Of a DNA stretch of 64,000 nt, positions 1-7,590 are shown piece by piece. This DNA comes from Geodermatophilus sabuli (GTDB lineage Bacteria; Actinomycetota; Actinomycetes; Mycobacteriales; Geodermatophilaceae), in the NCBI RefSeq assembly GCF_900215145.1, contig NZ_OBDO01000002.1, forward strand, positions 124,001 to 188,000, written 5' to 3'. The translations under genes were made by a program, and so were the position numbers. Numbering within the stretch: position 1 is the first letter of the stretch; the number at the start of each line of letters is the position of its first letter. The notes beneath the pieces are model-generated. The model was given only the letters and a program-made list of their open reading frames with translations. It ran no database searches and was not told the origin of the DNA.

Positions 1-444
1 CCGGACGCGGTCCGTTTCGGCATCGGCGCCTTCATCGCGAACCTCGTCCTCGGCCTGGTCGGGTCGATCATCACGTTCTCGAGCATGGACAGCCTGCTCG
101 ACGCCGAGCTGGCGCGGCAGGGGGTCACGGTCTCGGAGGACGCCCTCCAGGCCGTCATCACCGTGAGCGCCGTCCTCGGCCTGCTGATCGTGGCGCTCCA
201 GGCGTTGTTCATCTGGTTCGCCTGGAACGGGCGCAACTGGGCGCGGATCGTCCTGTTGGTCCTCGGTGCGTTCGGGATCATCGGCGGCCTGACCGCGCTG
301 ACCCAGCCGACCACCGGCTTCCTCTCCGCCCTCTCGGTCTGCCAGATGCTGCTGCTGATCGTCGGCGTCGTGCTGCTGGCCCGGCGGTCGTCGAGCGAGT
401 GGTACCGGACCATGGGCTGGCGCCGCGCCGCGGGCCTGCGCTGA
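1..444 (+). CDS. Integral membrane protein, 3' part (gene runs in from left edge)
   Basis: The reading frame is open from base 1, so the start lies outside the window and only the last 147 residues are visible. They contain about four hydrophobic segments: one at the very beginning (FGIGAFIANLVLGLVGSI), then after a short polar loop LQAVITVSAVLGLLIVALQA, WARIVLLVLGAFGIIGGLTA and a last helix ending VGVVLLARR. The tail is basic (SSEWYRTMGWRRAAGLR), consistent with a cytoplasmic C-terminus. No catalytic motif is visible and I do not recognise the family, so the function is unknown. A FAS1 lipoprotein follows on the same strand after 112 bases, so the two need not share a transcript. Confidence 0.7.
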   Translation, partial: PDAVRFGIGAFIANLVLGLVGSIITFSSMDSLLDAELARQGVTVSEDALQAVITVSAVLGLLIVALQALFIWFAWNGRNWARIVLLVLGAFGIIGGLTALTQPTTGFLSALSVCQMLLLIVGVVLLARRSSSEWYRTMGWRRAAGLR

Positions 445-556
445 CCGCCGGCCCGGCCGGCATCCCACCACCGATCGGGGTGCCGGCCGGGCCTCGCCCG
501 GGGCCGGAGACGGCCCGGGGAGAATGGCCGCGCCCGACCCGAAGGAGCTCCATCCC

Positions 557-1210
557 GTGACGCGCACCCCCGCCCGCAGCGCACTGCTCGCCGCTGCGAC
601 GGCGCTGGTCGTCCTGCTGGCCGGCTGCGGCTCCGGCGACTCCGCGGAGGGCTCGGCAGCACAGCCCGGGTCGGCGGCCGCCACCACCGCCGCGGAGGCC
701 CCCGTGGCCACGGGCCCGTTCGGTGCCGGCTGCGGGGCGCTGCCCCCCGAGGGCGAGGGCAGCCTCGCCGGCATGGCCGACGACCTGCTGGCCACCGCTG
801 TGTCCAACAACCCGGTGCTGTCCAACCTCATGGTCACCCTGCACATGGCGACCCTCGTCGACTCGCTCAACACGACCGAGGACCTCACCGTTCTCGCGCC
901 GGTGAACCAGGCCTACGAGGCGGTGCCGGCCGAGATGCTGGACCCGCTGCTGGCCGACACCCCGCGGCTGACCGAGCTGATCACCCACCACGTGGTCCCC
1001 GGCCGGCTGGGCCCGGACGAGCTCGCCGGCACGCACACCACGCTCAGCGGCGGCCAGGTCACGGTCGAGGGCTCGGGGGAGTCGTTCATGATCACCGCCG
1101 ACCAGACGCTCGTCGGCGCCACCGGCGCCACGGTGGTCTGCGGCAACGTGCAGACGGCGAACGCGACCGTCTACCTCATCGACCAGGTGCTCACCCCACC
1201 GGCCGACTGA
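557..1210 (+). CDS. Secreted lipoprotein with a fasciclin (FAS1) domain
   Basis: A 217-residue protein. The GTG at 557 is chosen because GAAGGAG lies about nine bases upstream and it places a short basic n-region before the hydrophobic stretch ending in the lipobox LLAGC near residue 27, so it should be exported and lipid-anchored. A Ser/Ala/Thr-rich linker follows, then one FAS1 domain over roughly residues 70-217, with the typical phrases TLVDSLNTTEDLTVLAPVNQAY, LITHHVVPGRL and VVCGNVQTANATVYLIDQVL. FAS1 domains mediate adhesion or carbohydrate/protein contacts at the cell surface; the ligand here is unknown. The downstream gene is convergent, starting its stop codon 2 bases away. Confidence 0.85.
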   Translation: MTRTPARSALLAAATALVVLLAGCGSGDSAEGSAAQPGSAAATTAAEAPVATGPFGAGCGALPPEGEGSLAGMADDLLATAVSNNPVLSNLMVTLHMATLVDSLNTTEDLTVLAPVNQAYEAVPAEMLDPLLADTPRLTELITHHVVPGRLGPDELAGTHTTLSGGQVTVEGSGESFMITADQTLVGATGATVVCGNVQTANATVYLIDQVLTPPAD

Positions 1211-1212
1211 GG

Positions 1213-1674
1213 TCAGTTGCGGCGGGCGATCGCGGTCGTCAGGGCGGTCGCGAACGCCGTCCACGCGGCGTAGGGCGCGAGCACCGCGGCGGCCGGGCCG
1301 CTCACCGTCGACGCGCGGCGGACCAGGTCCACCGTCGAGGCGGTGAGGACGGCGGCCTCGGCGGCGGCCAGCCACGGCCGGTGGGCCCGGAAGAACAGCG
1401 GGGTCCAAGCGGTGTTGAGGGCCAGGTTGAGCGCGTAGGCGCGGGCGAAGGGCCGGCCCCGGTCCCCCAGGCGGTCGAGCACCTCCCCGGCGGCCCACGC
1501 CGTCCCGGCGTACAGGCCGGTCCAGACGATGCCGAAGGTCTGCGGCGGCGGGTACCAGGCGGGCTTGTCGAGGCGGCGGAACCACCGGCTGTCGGGGTCG
1601 GTGGCCAGCCCACCGAGGACGGCGGCGGCCAGTGGTCCCGCGGCGGCGGCGAGACGGGTGCGGGAGACGGGCAT
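1213..1674 (-). CDS. TspO/MBR family membrane protein
   Basis: 153 residues with five predicted membrane helices, the normal size and topology for TspO/MBR (the bacterial relative of the mitochondrial benzodiazepine/tryptophan-rich sensory protein). The hallmark Trp/Pro-rich stretch LDKPAWYPPPQTFGIVWTGLY lies near residues 37-57 and is followed by ALNLALNTAWTPLFF. Family members bind porphyrins and are linked to stress and tetrapyrrole handling; no porphyrin gene is nearby, so the role here is open. The ATG at 1674 is 34 bases from the pyrE start on the other strand, so the divergent pair shares a promoter region. Confidence 0.9.
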   Translation of the reverse strand: MPVSRTRLAAAAGPLAAAVLGGLATDPDSRWFRRLDKPAWYPPPQTFGIVWTGLYAGTAWAAGEVLDRLGDRGRPFARAYALNLALNTAWTPLFFRAHRPWLAAAEAAVLTASTVDLVRRASTVSGPAAAVLAPYAAWTAFATALTTAIARRN

Positions 1675-1694
1675 GGCCGCATCGTGGCCCTCAG

Positions 1695-1700
1695 TAGGGT
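1695..1700 (+). promoter_or_regulatory. -10 box of pyrE (leaderless pattern)
   Basis: TAGGGT ends 7 bases before the pyrE ATG, the spacing expected if transcription begins at the start codon. No Shine-Dalgarno sequence is present. Confidence 0.6.
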
Positions 1701-1707
1701 CGGGCGC

Positions 1708-2310
1708 ATGAGAGAGGACCCTGTCCCCGCCCGCCCCTCGTCCCTCGGGGCGGGCCCCCGGGACGGGGCCGCCCACCCTGATCGGAACCGCCTGCTGGAG
1801 TTGATCGTCGAGCTCGCGGTGGTGCACGGCCGGGTGACGCTCTCGTCGGGGCGCGAGGCCGACTGGTACATCGACATGCGCCGGCTGACCCTGCACCACG
1901 AGGGCGCGCCCCTGGTCGGGCGGGTGATGCGGCAGCTGACCGGCGACCTGCGCTACGACGTCGTCGGCGGGCTCACCCTGGGCGCCGACCCGGTCGCCAC
2001 GGCGATGCTGCACGCGGCCGCCGCGGGGGAGGGTTTCCTCGACGCCTGCGTCGTCCGCAAGGCGGGCAAGGCACACGGGCTGCAGCGGCGGATCGAGGGA
2101 CCGGACGTCGCCGGGCGCAGCGTGCTGGTGGTCGAGGACGTGTCCACCACCGGCTCCAGCCCGCTGACCGCCGTCGAGGCCCTGCAGGAGGCCGGCGCGG
2201 AGCCGATCGCGGTCGCCGTCATCGTCGACCGGGGCGGGCGCGCCGCGGTCGAGGAGGCCGGCCTGGAGTACCGCGCCGCCTTCACCCTCGCCGACCTCGG
2301 CCTCGATTGA
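1708..2310 (+). CDS. pyrE: Orotate phosphoribosyltransferase
   Basis: 200 residues. PyrE transfers the phosphoribosyl group of PRPP to orotate, giving OMP in de novo pyrimidine synthesis (cytosol). The signature PRPP-binding loop VLVVEDVSTTGSS is at about residues 135-147, preceded by the Lys-containing segment VVRKAGKAHGLQRRIEG that contributes catalytic lysine, and the orotate-side strand SSGREADWYIDMR is near residue 48. The ATG at 1708 is favoured because a TAGGGT box sits 7 bases upstream; longer in-frame extensions would run through this promoter and the divergent tspO start. The N-terminal 25 residues are Pro/Gly-rich and not conserved. Followed by a pair of large palindromes. Confidence 0.93.
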   Translation: MREDPVPARPSSLGAGPRDGAAHPDRNRLLELIVELAVVHGRVTLSSGREADWYIDMRRLTLHHEGAPLVGRVMRQLTGDLRYDVVGGLTLGADPVATAMLHAAAAGEGFLDACVVRKAGKAHGLQRRIEGPDVAGRSVLVVEDVSTTGSSPLTAVEALQEAGAEPIAVAVIVDRGGRAAVEEAGLEYRAAFTLADLGLD

Positions 2311-2317
2311 GCGGCGC

Positions 2318-2346
2318 CGCTGGGATCAGGTGACCTGGTCCCAGCG
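2318..2346. repeat. Palindromic repeat, member 1 of a doublet
   Basis: Perfect 8-bp arms CGCTGGGA / TCCCAGCG around the core CAGGTGACCTG. The same core occurs in opposite orientation in the second palindrome at 2379-2411. It lies directly after the pyrE stop and could act as a terminator, but there is no T-run and the paired arrangement resembles a dispersed repeat. Confidence 0.75.
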
Positions 2347-2378
2347 CGTCCTGGATCACCGTCGGCCGTGAGCGAGGA

Positions 2379-2411
2379 CGCTCGATGACCAGGTGACCTG
2401 ATCATCGAGCG
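2379..2411. repeat. Palindromic repeat, member 2 of a doublet
   Basis: Perfect 10-bp arms CGCTCGATGA / TCATCGAGCG around a loop with the same CAGGTGACCTG core as the palindrome at 2318-2346; the two 13-base loops are nearly reverse complements of each other. Its right end is only 16 bases from the -10 box of the next gene. Confidence 0.75.
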
Positions 2412-2427
2412 CCGCCCGGCGAGGCCG

Positions 2428-2433
2428 TACGGT
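2428..2433 (+). promoter_or_regulatory. -10 box of the FAD oxidase gene (leaderless pattern)
   Basis: TACGGT ends 6 bases before the GTG at 2440, supporting that start over the GTG at 2434. Confidence 0.5.
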
Positions 2434-2439
2434 GTGACG

Positions 2440-3837
2440 GTGACCACCGTGACGACGGCGTGGGTGGCCGAGCTGGCCGATGCCCTCGGTGCCGACAACG
2501 TCCTGACCGACCCCGACGTCACCGCGGCCTACTCCCGTGACCAGGCGATGCTCGCCGAGGCGGGGACGCCGGCGGCCGTCGTCCTCCCCCGCAGCACGGC
2601 CGACGTCGTCGCGGTCATGCGGGTCGCCTCGCGGCACGGGATCCCGGTGGTGCCCCGCGGCGCCGGCTCCGGGCTGGCCGGGGCGAGCAACGCCGTCGAC
2701 GGCGCGATCACGCTGGTCATGACCCGGATGGACGCCGTCCTGGAGGTGTCCCCGGCCGACCGGCTGGCCGTCGTCCAGCCCGGCGTCGTGAACAAGGCGC
2801 TGCGCGACGCGGTCGCCGGGTCCGGCCTGTTCTACCCGCCGGACCCCTCCAGCTACGACTGGTGCACGATCGGCGGCAACCTGTCCACCAACTCCGGTGG
2901 GCTGTGCTGCGTCAAGTACGGCGTCACCACCGACTACGTGCTGGGCCTGGAGGTCGTGCTCGCCGACGGGCGGGTGCTGCGGACCGGCCGGCGCACGGTG
3001 AAGGGCGTCGCCGGCTACGACCTGGCCCGGCTGTTCGTCGGCTCCGAGGGCACCCTCGGCGTCATCACCGAGGCGACGCTCGCCCTGCGCCCGGCGCCGC
3101 AGCGGCCGGTCACCCTCGTGGCCACCTTCGCCACCACCGCCCAGACCGGGCAGGTCGTCGAGCGGGTGGTCACCAGTGGGCTGGTGCCCAGCCTGCTGGA
3201 GGTCATGGACAACACCTGCATCTGCGCCGTCGACGACCTGCTGCACGCCGACCTGGACCGTGGCGCGCACGCCCTGCTGGTCGCCCAGTCCGACGCCGGG
3301 GGAGAGGCCGCGGCCCGCGAGATCGAGGCGCTGGCGCAGCTGTGCCGCGAGGCCGGCGCCGACCTCGTGCACACGACCGAGGACCCCGCCGAGGGCGACC
3401 TGCTGCTCGCCGCCCGCCGGATGGCGTTGCCGGCGCTGGAGCGGCTGGGCAGCACGCTCATCGACGACGTCGCCGTCCCCCGCTCCCGGATCGCCCAGTT
3501 CCTCGACGGCTGCGACACCATCGCCGCCGAGCGCGGGCTGACCATCGGGGTCGTCGGGCACGCCGGCGACGGCAACATGCACCCCACGATCTGCTTCGAC
3601 CCCACGGACGCCGACCAGCGGGACCGGGCGTTCGCGGCGTTCGACGACATCCTCGAACTCGGCCTGTCCCTCGGCGGCACGATCACCGGCGAGCACGGCG
3701 TCGGCGCCATCAAGGTCGACTGGCTGGAGCGGGAGATCGGCCCGGTGTCGCTGGAGGTGCACCGATCGATCAAGGCCGCGCTGGACCCGCAGGGCCTGCT
3801 CAACCCCGGCAAGGTGCTGCGCCGCCTGACACGCTGA
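2440..3837 (+). CDS. FAD-binding oxidase, GlcD/lactate-dehydrogenase type
   Basis: About 465 residues, the usual length for GlcD/D-lactate dehydrogenase-type enzymes that oxidise 2-hydroxy acids with FAD. The FAD-binding half (roughly residues 35-215) carries VVPRGAGSGLAGASNAVDG, NLSTNSGGLCCVKYGVTTDY and the GSEGTLGVITEATL signature. The FAD-linked C-terminal domain ends with VGHAGDGNMHPTICFD and GTITGEHGVGAIK, which hold the substrate/metal-binding histidines of the family. Substrate could be glycolate, D-lactate or D-2-hydroxyglutarate; nothing in the sequence separates these. The C-terminal Fe-S domain of larger FAD oxidases is absent. A GTG at 2434 is also in frame, but the upstream TACGGT box fits 2440 better. 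The next gene starts 4 bases after the stop. Confidence 0.88.
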   Translation: MTTVTTAWVAELADALGADNVLTDPDVTAAYSRDQAMLAEAGTPAAVVLPRSTADVVAVMRVASRHGIPVVPRGAGSGLAGASNAVDGAITLVMTRMDAVLEVSPADRLAVVQPGVVNKALRDAVAGSGLFYPPDPSSYDWCTIGGNLSTNSGGLCCVKYGVTTDYVLGLEVVLADGRVLRTGRRTVKGVAGYDLARLFVGSEGTLGVITEATLALRPAPQRPVTLVATFATTAQTGQVVERVVTSGLVPSLLEVMDNTCICAVDDLLHADLDRGAHALLVAQSDAGGEAAAREIEALAQLCREAGADLVHTTEDPAEGDLLLAARRMALPALERLGSTLIDDVAVPRSRIAQFLDGCDTIAAERGLTIGVVGHAGDGNMHPTICFDPTDADQRDRAFAAFDDILELGLSLGGTITGEHGVGAIKVDWLEREIGPVSLEVHRSIKAALDPQGLLNPGKVLRRLTR

Positions 3838-3841
3838 CCCC

Positions 3842-5194
3842 ATGGGTGCAGACCGCTTCCTGGTCATCGGCGGGGACGCCGCGGGCATGTCCGCCGCGGC
3901 GCAGACCCGGCGGCTGCGCGGCGCCTCCGACCTGGCCATCACCGTGCTCGAGCAGGGGCCGGACGTCTCCTACTCCGCCTGCGGCATCCCCTACTGGGTC
4001 GGCGACGTGGTCTCCGACCGGGACCGGCTGATCGCCCGCACCCCGCACGAGTTCGCCGCCCAGGACATCGACGTCCGCACCGGCACGCGGGCCGAGGCGA
4101 TCGACCTCGACGCCGGCACGGTGCGCACCGTCGACGGGCAGACGCTGGGCTACGACCACCTGCTCGTGGCCACCGGCGGCCGCCCGTTGCGCCCGCCGGT
4201 GCCGGGGCTGGACGCCGACGGCGTGCACGGGGTGCACCGGCTGGCCGACGGCGCCGACATCCGGGCCGCCGTCGCCGCCGGCGCCCGCCGCGCCGTCGTC
4301 CTGGGGGGCGGGTACATCGGCCTGGAGATGGCCGACGTGCTGCACGCCCGCGGCCTGGCGGTGACCGTCGTCCTCGCCGACCCGCTGCCCATGGCGCTGC
4401 TCGACGCCGACATGGGGGAACGGGTCTGCAAGGCCATCGGCGACATGGGCATCGACGTGCAGCCCGACCAGCCGGTGCGGGAGATCGAGACCGACGCCGA
4501 CGGGGTGGTGCGGGCCGTGCGCACCGACGCCGGCAGCTACCCGTGCGACCTCGTCGTCCTCGGGCTGGGCATGGGCCCGGAGGTGTCGCTGGCCCGCGAC
4601 GCCGGCCTGCGGCTGGGGGAGACCGGGGCGATCGAGGTCGACCGCACCATGCGCTCCCGCTCGCACCCGGAGGTGTTCGCCGCCGGCGACTGCGTGCAGA
4701 CGTTCCACCGGCTGACCGGGGAGCCGGCGCACGTCGCGCTGGGTACCCACGCCAACAAGCAGGGCCGGGTCGTGGGCTCGGTCGTCGGGGGGCGGGCGGC
4801 CCGCTTCGCCGGGGTGCTGGGCACCGCCCTCACCGCGGTCGGGGAGCTGGAGATCGGCCGCACCGGCCTGTGCACCACGCAGGCGGAGGCGGCCGGCTAC
4901 GACGTCCGCGCCGAGACGATCGAGGGGACGACGAGGGCCGGCTACTTCCCCGGTGCGGCGGAGATCGCGGTGAAGCTGGTCAGCGACCGCGGCTCCGGGG
5001 AGCTGCTCGGCGCCCAGGTCGTCGGCGGGCCGGGCAGCGGCAAGCGCATCGACGTCCTGGCCACCGCCATCTGGGCGGGCCTGACCGCCGAGGAGTTCGC
5101 CGGCTCGGACCTCTCCTACGCCCCGCCGTTCGCGCCGGTCCACGACCCGGTGCTCGTCGCCGCCCGGGTGGCCAGCCGCGCGGAGCGGGGGTGA
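3842..5194 (+). CDS. CoA-disulfide-reductase-like NAD(P)H:FAD oxidoreductase
   Basis: 450 residues of the pyridine-nucleotide-disulfide oxidoreductase fold. FAD motif VIGGDAAGMSAA is at the N-terminus, the single redox cysteine is Cys47 in SYSACGIPYW (the CoADR/NADH oxidase arrangement, not a CxxC), the NAD(P) motif VVLGGGYIGLEMADVL is at about residue 152 and the second FAD segment VFAAGDCVQ near residue 280. The C-terminal dimerisation domain is complete. Family members reduce CoA or other low-molecular-weight disulfides, or persulfides. Actinomycetes rely on mycothiol as well as CoA, so the natural substrate is unclear. It sits 4 bases after the FAD oxidase and overlaps the next start by GTGA, so the three are probably one operon. 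Confidence 0.85.
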   Translation: MGADRFLVIGGDAAGMSAAAQTRRLRGASDLAITVLEQGPDVSYSACGIPYWVGDVVSDRDRLIARTPHEFAAQDIDVRTGTRAEAIDLDAGTVRTVDGQTLGYDHLLVATGGRPLRPPVPGLDADGVHGVHRLADGADIRAAVAAGARRAVVLGGGYIGLEMADVLHARGLAVTVVLADPLPMALLDADMGERVCKAIGDMGIDVQPDQPVREIETDADGVVRAVRTDAGSYPCDLVVLGLGMGPEVSLARDAGLRLGETGAIEVDRTMRSRSHPEVFAAGDCVQTFHRLTGEPAHVALGTHANKQGRVVGSVVGGRAARFAGVLGTALTAVGELEIGRTGLCTTQAEAAGYDVRAETIEGTTRAGYFPGAAEIAVKLVSDRGSGELLGAQVVGGPGSGKRIDVLATAIWAGLTAEEFAGSDLSYAPPFAPVHDPVLVAARVASRAERG

Positions 5195-5787
5195 CCGCCG
5201 GGGGCGAGGTCCGTGGCGCGGACTGGTACGGCCACGACCTGTCCGGCCAGGAGCACGCCGGGGTCACCTTCAGCGGGGTCGACCTGTCCGAGACGACGGA
5301 CGACGGCGCCGTCTTCACCGACTGCGTCTTCCGCGACTGCCGGTTCAACCAGTCGCGCCACACCGACGCGGCGTTCCTGAACTGCACGTTCACCGGCTGC
5401 TCGTTCTTCCAGGCGACGCTCGCCGGCTGCAAGCTGGTCGGCTCCCGCTTCGAGCGCTGCACCTTCGACCTGCTCACCGTCACCGGCGGCGACTGGTCCT
5501 TCGTCGGCCTGGCGGGGGCGGACCTGGCGAAGGCGACGCTCACCGGCGCCCGCATGCGGGAGGCCGACCTGACCGGCGCGCGGGCCCCGGGCGCGACGCT
5601 GCGGGACCTCGACCTCTCCGGCGCGGAGTGGCACGGGGCCGACCTCTCCGGTGCCGACCTGCGGGGCAGCGACCTGTCGGCGCTGGACCCGCGGGAGGTG
5701 GAGCTGGCCGGCGCCCGGGTCGACGTCGTCCAGGCGGTCGACCTGGTGACCGCGCTGGGGCTGCACGTGGAGCCCGACCGGGTGTAG
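5191..5787 (+). CDS. Pentapeptide-repeat protein
   Basis: 198 residues built of A(D/N)LxX pentapeptide units. Clear runs are FTDCVFRDCRFNQSRHTDA, FLNCTFTGCSFFQATLAGC and, later, LAGADLAKATLTGARMREAD and LSGADLRGSDLSALD, which should form a right-handed quadrilateral beta-helix. Members include Qnr/MfpA DNA-gyrase protectors, but most are of unknown function; the many cysteines in the repeat core are typical of the soluble single-helix type. The GTG start overlaps the TGA of the preceding oxidoreductase (GTGA), indicating translational coupling. Nothing in the sequence ties it to gyrase, so no specific role is assigned. Confidence 0.85.
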   Translation: MTAGGEVRGADWYGHDLSGQEHAGVTFSGVDLSETTDDGAVFTDCVFRDCRFNQSRHTDAAFLNCTFTGCSFFQATLAGCKLVGSRFERCTFDLLTVTGGDWSFVGLAGADLAKATLTGARMREADLTGARAPGATLRDLDLSGAEWHGADLSGADLRGSDLSALDPREVELAGARVDVVQAVDLVTALGLHVEPDRV

Positions 5788-5863
5788 CCGGTGTCGCGGG
5801 GAACCGGCCCGGCGGGATACTGGCCGGCAGCAAGCGCCGATCCCGACGCAAGGAGCGCCTCGC

Positions 5864-6898
5864 ATGCCCATCGCGACCCCTGAGGTCTACGCCGACATGA
5901 TCAACCGGGCCAAGGAGGGCGGCTTCGCCTACCCGGCGATCAACTGCACGTCGTCCGAGACGGTCAACGCGGCCCTGCGCGGCTTCGCCGACGCCGGCAG
6001 CGACGGCATCATCCAGTTCTCCACCGGTGGCGCGGAGTTCAGCTCGGGCACCCGCGTCAAGGACATGGTCACCGGCGCGGTGGCGCTGGCGGAGTTCGCG
6101 CACGTCGTCGCCGAGAAGTACCCGGTCAACGTCGCGCTGCACACCGACCACTGCCCGAAGGACAAGCTCGACGGCTACGTACGCCCGCTGATCGCCCTGT
6201 CCAAGGCCCGGGTGGACGCCGGCCAGGCGCCGCTGTTCCAGTCGCACATGTGGGACGGCTCGGCGATCGACCTCGACGAGAACCTGCACATCGCCGAGGA
6301 GCTGATCGAGAAGTCGGCCGCCGCGAAGCTGGTGCTCGAGGTCGAGATCGGCGTCGTCGGCGGCGAGGAGGACGGCGTCGCCCACGACATCAACGAGAAG
6401 CTGTACACCGCCGAGGGCGACTTCGTCGCCACCGCCAAGGCGCTCGGCCTCGGCGAGAAGGGCGTCTACCTGCTCGCCGCCACCTTCGGCAACGTGCACG
6501 GTGTCTACAAGCCGGGCAACGTCAAGCTCCGCCCCGAGATCCTCAAGCAGGGGCAGGACGTCGTCAGCAAGGAGTTCGGCCTGGCCGAGGGCAGCAAGCC
6601 GTTCAACCTCGTCTTCCACGGCGGTTCGGGCTCCGCGCAGGAGGAGATCCGCGAGGCGCTCTCCTACGGCGTGGTGAAGATGAACGTCGACACCGACACC
6701 CAGTACGCCTTCACCCGGCCCATCGCCGGGCACATGTTGAGCAACTACGACGGCGTCCTCAAGATCGACGGCGAGGTCGGCAACAAGAAGGCCTACGACC
6801 CGCGCAGCTACCTGAAGGCCGCCGAGACCGGGATGGCCGCGCGTGTCGTCCAGGCGTGCGAGGACCTGCTGTCGGCCGGCCAGTCGACGGGGGCATGA
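5864..6898 (+). CDS. fbaA: Fructose-bisphosphate aldolase, class II
   Basis: 344 residues, full length for the actinobacterial class IIA enzyme that cleaves fructose 1,6-bisphosphate to DHAP and glyceraldehyde 3-phosphate (glycolysis/gluconeogenesis, cytosol, Zn-dependent). Zinc and substrate residues lie in ALHTDHCPKDKLD (about residue 95), LEVEIGVVGGEEDGV, NVHGVYKPGNV and FHGGSGSAQEEI; the DHAP-phosphate loop MNVDTDTQYAFTRP follows. AAGGAG 8 bases upstream supports ATG 5864. The downstream gene is DUF3151, a neighbour seen beside fba in many actinobacteria. Confidence 0.96.
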   Translation: MPIATPEVYADMINRAKEGGFAYPAINCTSSETVNAALRGFADAGSDGIIQFSTGGAEFSSGTRVKDMVTGAVALAEFAHVVAEKYPVNVALHTDHCPKDKLDGYVRPLIALSKARVDAGQAPLFQSHMWDGSAIDLDENLHIAEELIEKSAAAKLVLEVEIGVVGGEEDGVAHDINEKLYTAEGDFVATAKALGLGEKGVYLLAATFGNVHGVYKPGNVKLRPEILKQGQDVVSKEFGLAEGSKPFNLVFHGGSGSAQEEIREALSYGVVKMNVDTDTQYAFTRPIAGHMLSNYDGVLKIDGEVGNKKAYDPRSYLKAAETGMAARVVQACEDLLSAGQSTGA

Positions 6899-6952
6899 CG
6901 TGACCGAGCTCGCGAGGTCACGCGTGGACGGAGCGATGCGCGGCGCGGGTCC

Positions 6953-6976
6953 GACGAGCGCCAGCGAGGAGGGCCT
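6953..6976 (+). repeat. Short intergenic element carrying a ribosome binding site (copy 1)
   Basis: The run GACGAGCGCCAGCGAGGAG just before the DUF3151 GTG matches part of the intergenic elements before purC (18801-18846) and before the MBL hydrolase gene (28289-28330). Each supplies the GAGGAG-type ribosome binding site of the second gene of a co-directional pair. Confidence 0.45.
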
Positions 6977-7399
6977 GTGACGCACTCGCACCAGAACCTG
7001 CTGGGGGAGCCGCCGGCCACCCTGCTCCCGGCCAACCCCGAGGCCGACGCGGAGTTCACGGCGGGCAGCACGCCGGCCGAGGTCGCCGCGCACCACCCGA
7101 CGGTGAGCGCGGCGTGGGCCGCGCTGGCCGAGGAGGCGCTGAACCGGCCCGAGCGGGCGCTGGGCGACACCATCGAGGCCTACGCCTACGCCCGCACCGG
7201 TTACCACCGGGGCCTGGACGCGCTGCGCCGGAATGGCTGGAAGGGCTACGGCCCGGTGCCGTGGTCGCACGAGCCCAACCAGGGCTTCCTGCGCTGCGTG
7301 ACCGTGCTGGCCCGCGCCGCCGAGGCGATCGGCGAGACGGCCGAGCAGGAGCGCCTCATCCAGCTGCTGCGCGACTGCGACCCGGACCTCGCGGCGTGA
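6977..7399 (+). CDS. DUF3151 family protein
   Basis: 140 residues matching the conserved actinobacterial DUF3151 family, including the diagnostic PEAVAHHPTxSAAWAxLAEEAL-like segment (here about residues 38-56), YAYARTGYHRGLDALRRNGWKGYGPVPW and the NQGFLRCVTVLARAAEAIGE helix. The repeated helical pattern suggests a small alpha-helical, TPR-like protein. Function is unknown. It lies 78 bases after fbaA on the same strand and is probably co-transcribed. The GTG at 6977 follows a GAGGAG site. A strong hairpin closes the unit downstream. Confidence 0.85.
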   Translation: MTHSHQNLLGEPPATLLPANPEADAEFTAGSTPAEVAAHHPTVSAAWAALAEEALNRPERALGDTIEAYAYARTGYHRGLDALRRNGWKGYGPVPWSHEPNQGFLRCVTVLARAAEAIGETAEQERLIQLLRDCDPDLAA

Positions 7400-7410
7400 G
7401 AGGGCTCCCC

Positions 7411-7442
7411 GGAGGGGCGGAGGCAGGCGTCTCCGCCCCTCC
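7411..7442 (+). terminator. Intrinsic-type terminator hairpin after fbaA-DUF3151
   Basis: Perfect 12-bp stem GGAGGGGCGGAG / CTCCGCCCCTCC with an 8-base loop, 11 bases after the DUF3151 stop. There is no T-tract, which is common for actinobacterial hairpin terminators. Confidence 0.7.
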
Positions 7443-7463
7443 GGCGGGGCCGGCGCTCGGCCG

Positions 7464-7480
7464 GGGACGGCACCTGGCCG
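7464..7480 (+). repeat. 17-bp direct repeat, copy 1
   Basis: GGGACGGCACCTGGCCG, repeated exactly at 7548-7564 with an 84-base offset. Both copies lie in the leader of the unknown gene at 7591 and may be a paired regulatory site or a small duplication. Confidence 0.6.
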
Positions 7481-7547
7481 GGGGTGGGTCGGTCGCGGGG
7501 CCCGGAGGGTCCCCGATCGGGGCACGGGCAGCGGCTCCACGGCGGTC

Positions 7548-7564
7548 GGGACGGCACCTGGCCG
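7548..7564 (+). repeat. 17-bp direct repeat, copy 2
   Basis: Exact second copy of the 7464-7480 sequence; its end lies 26 bases before the GTG at 7591 and overlaps the likely promoter. Confidence 0.6.
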
Positions 7565-7590
7565 CGACTGTCGTCCGGTAGGACGACGAT

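Noticed and set aside
278-1585. Long minus-strand frame (435 codons) opposite the FAS1 lipoprotein and tspO region
   Set aside because: Arg/Gly/Pro-rich composition from high-GC antisense; overlaps two well-supported genes.
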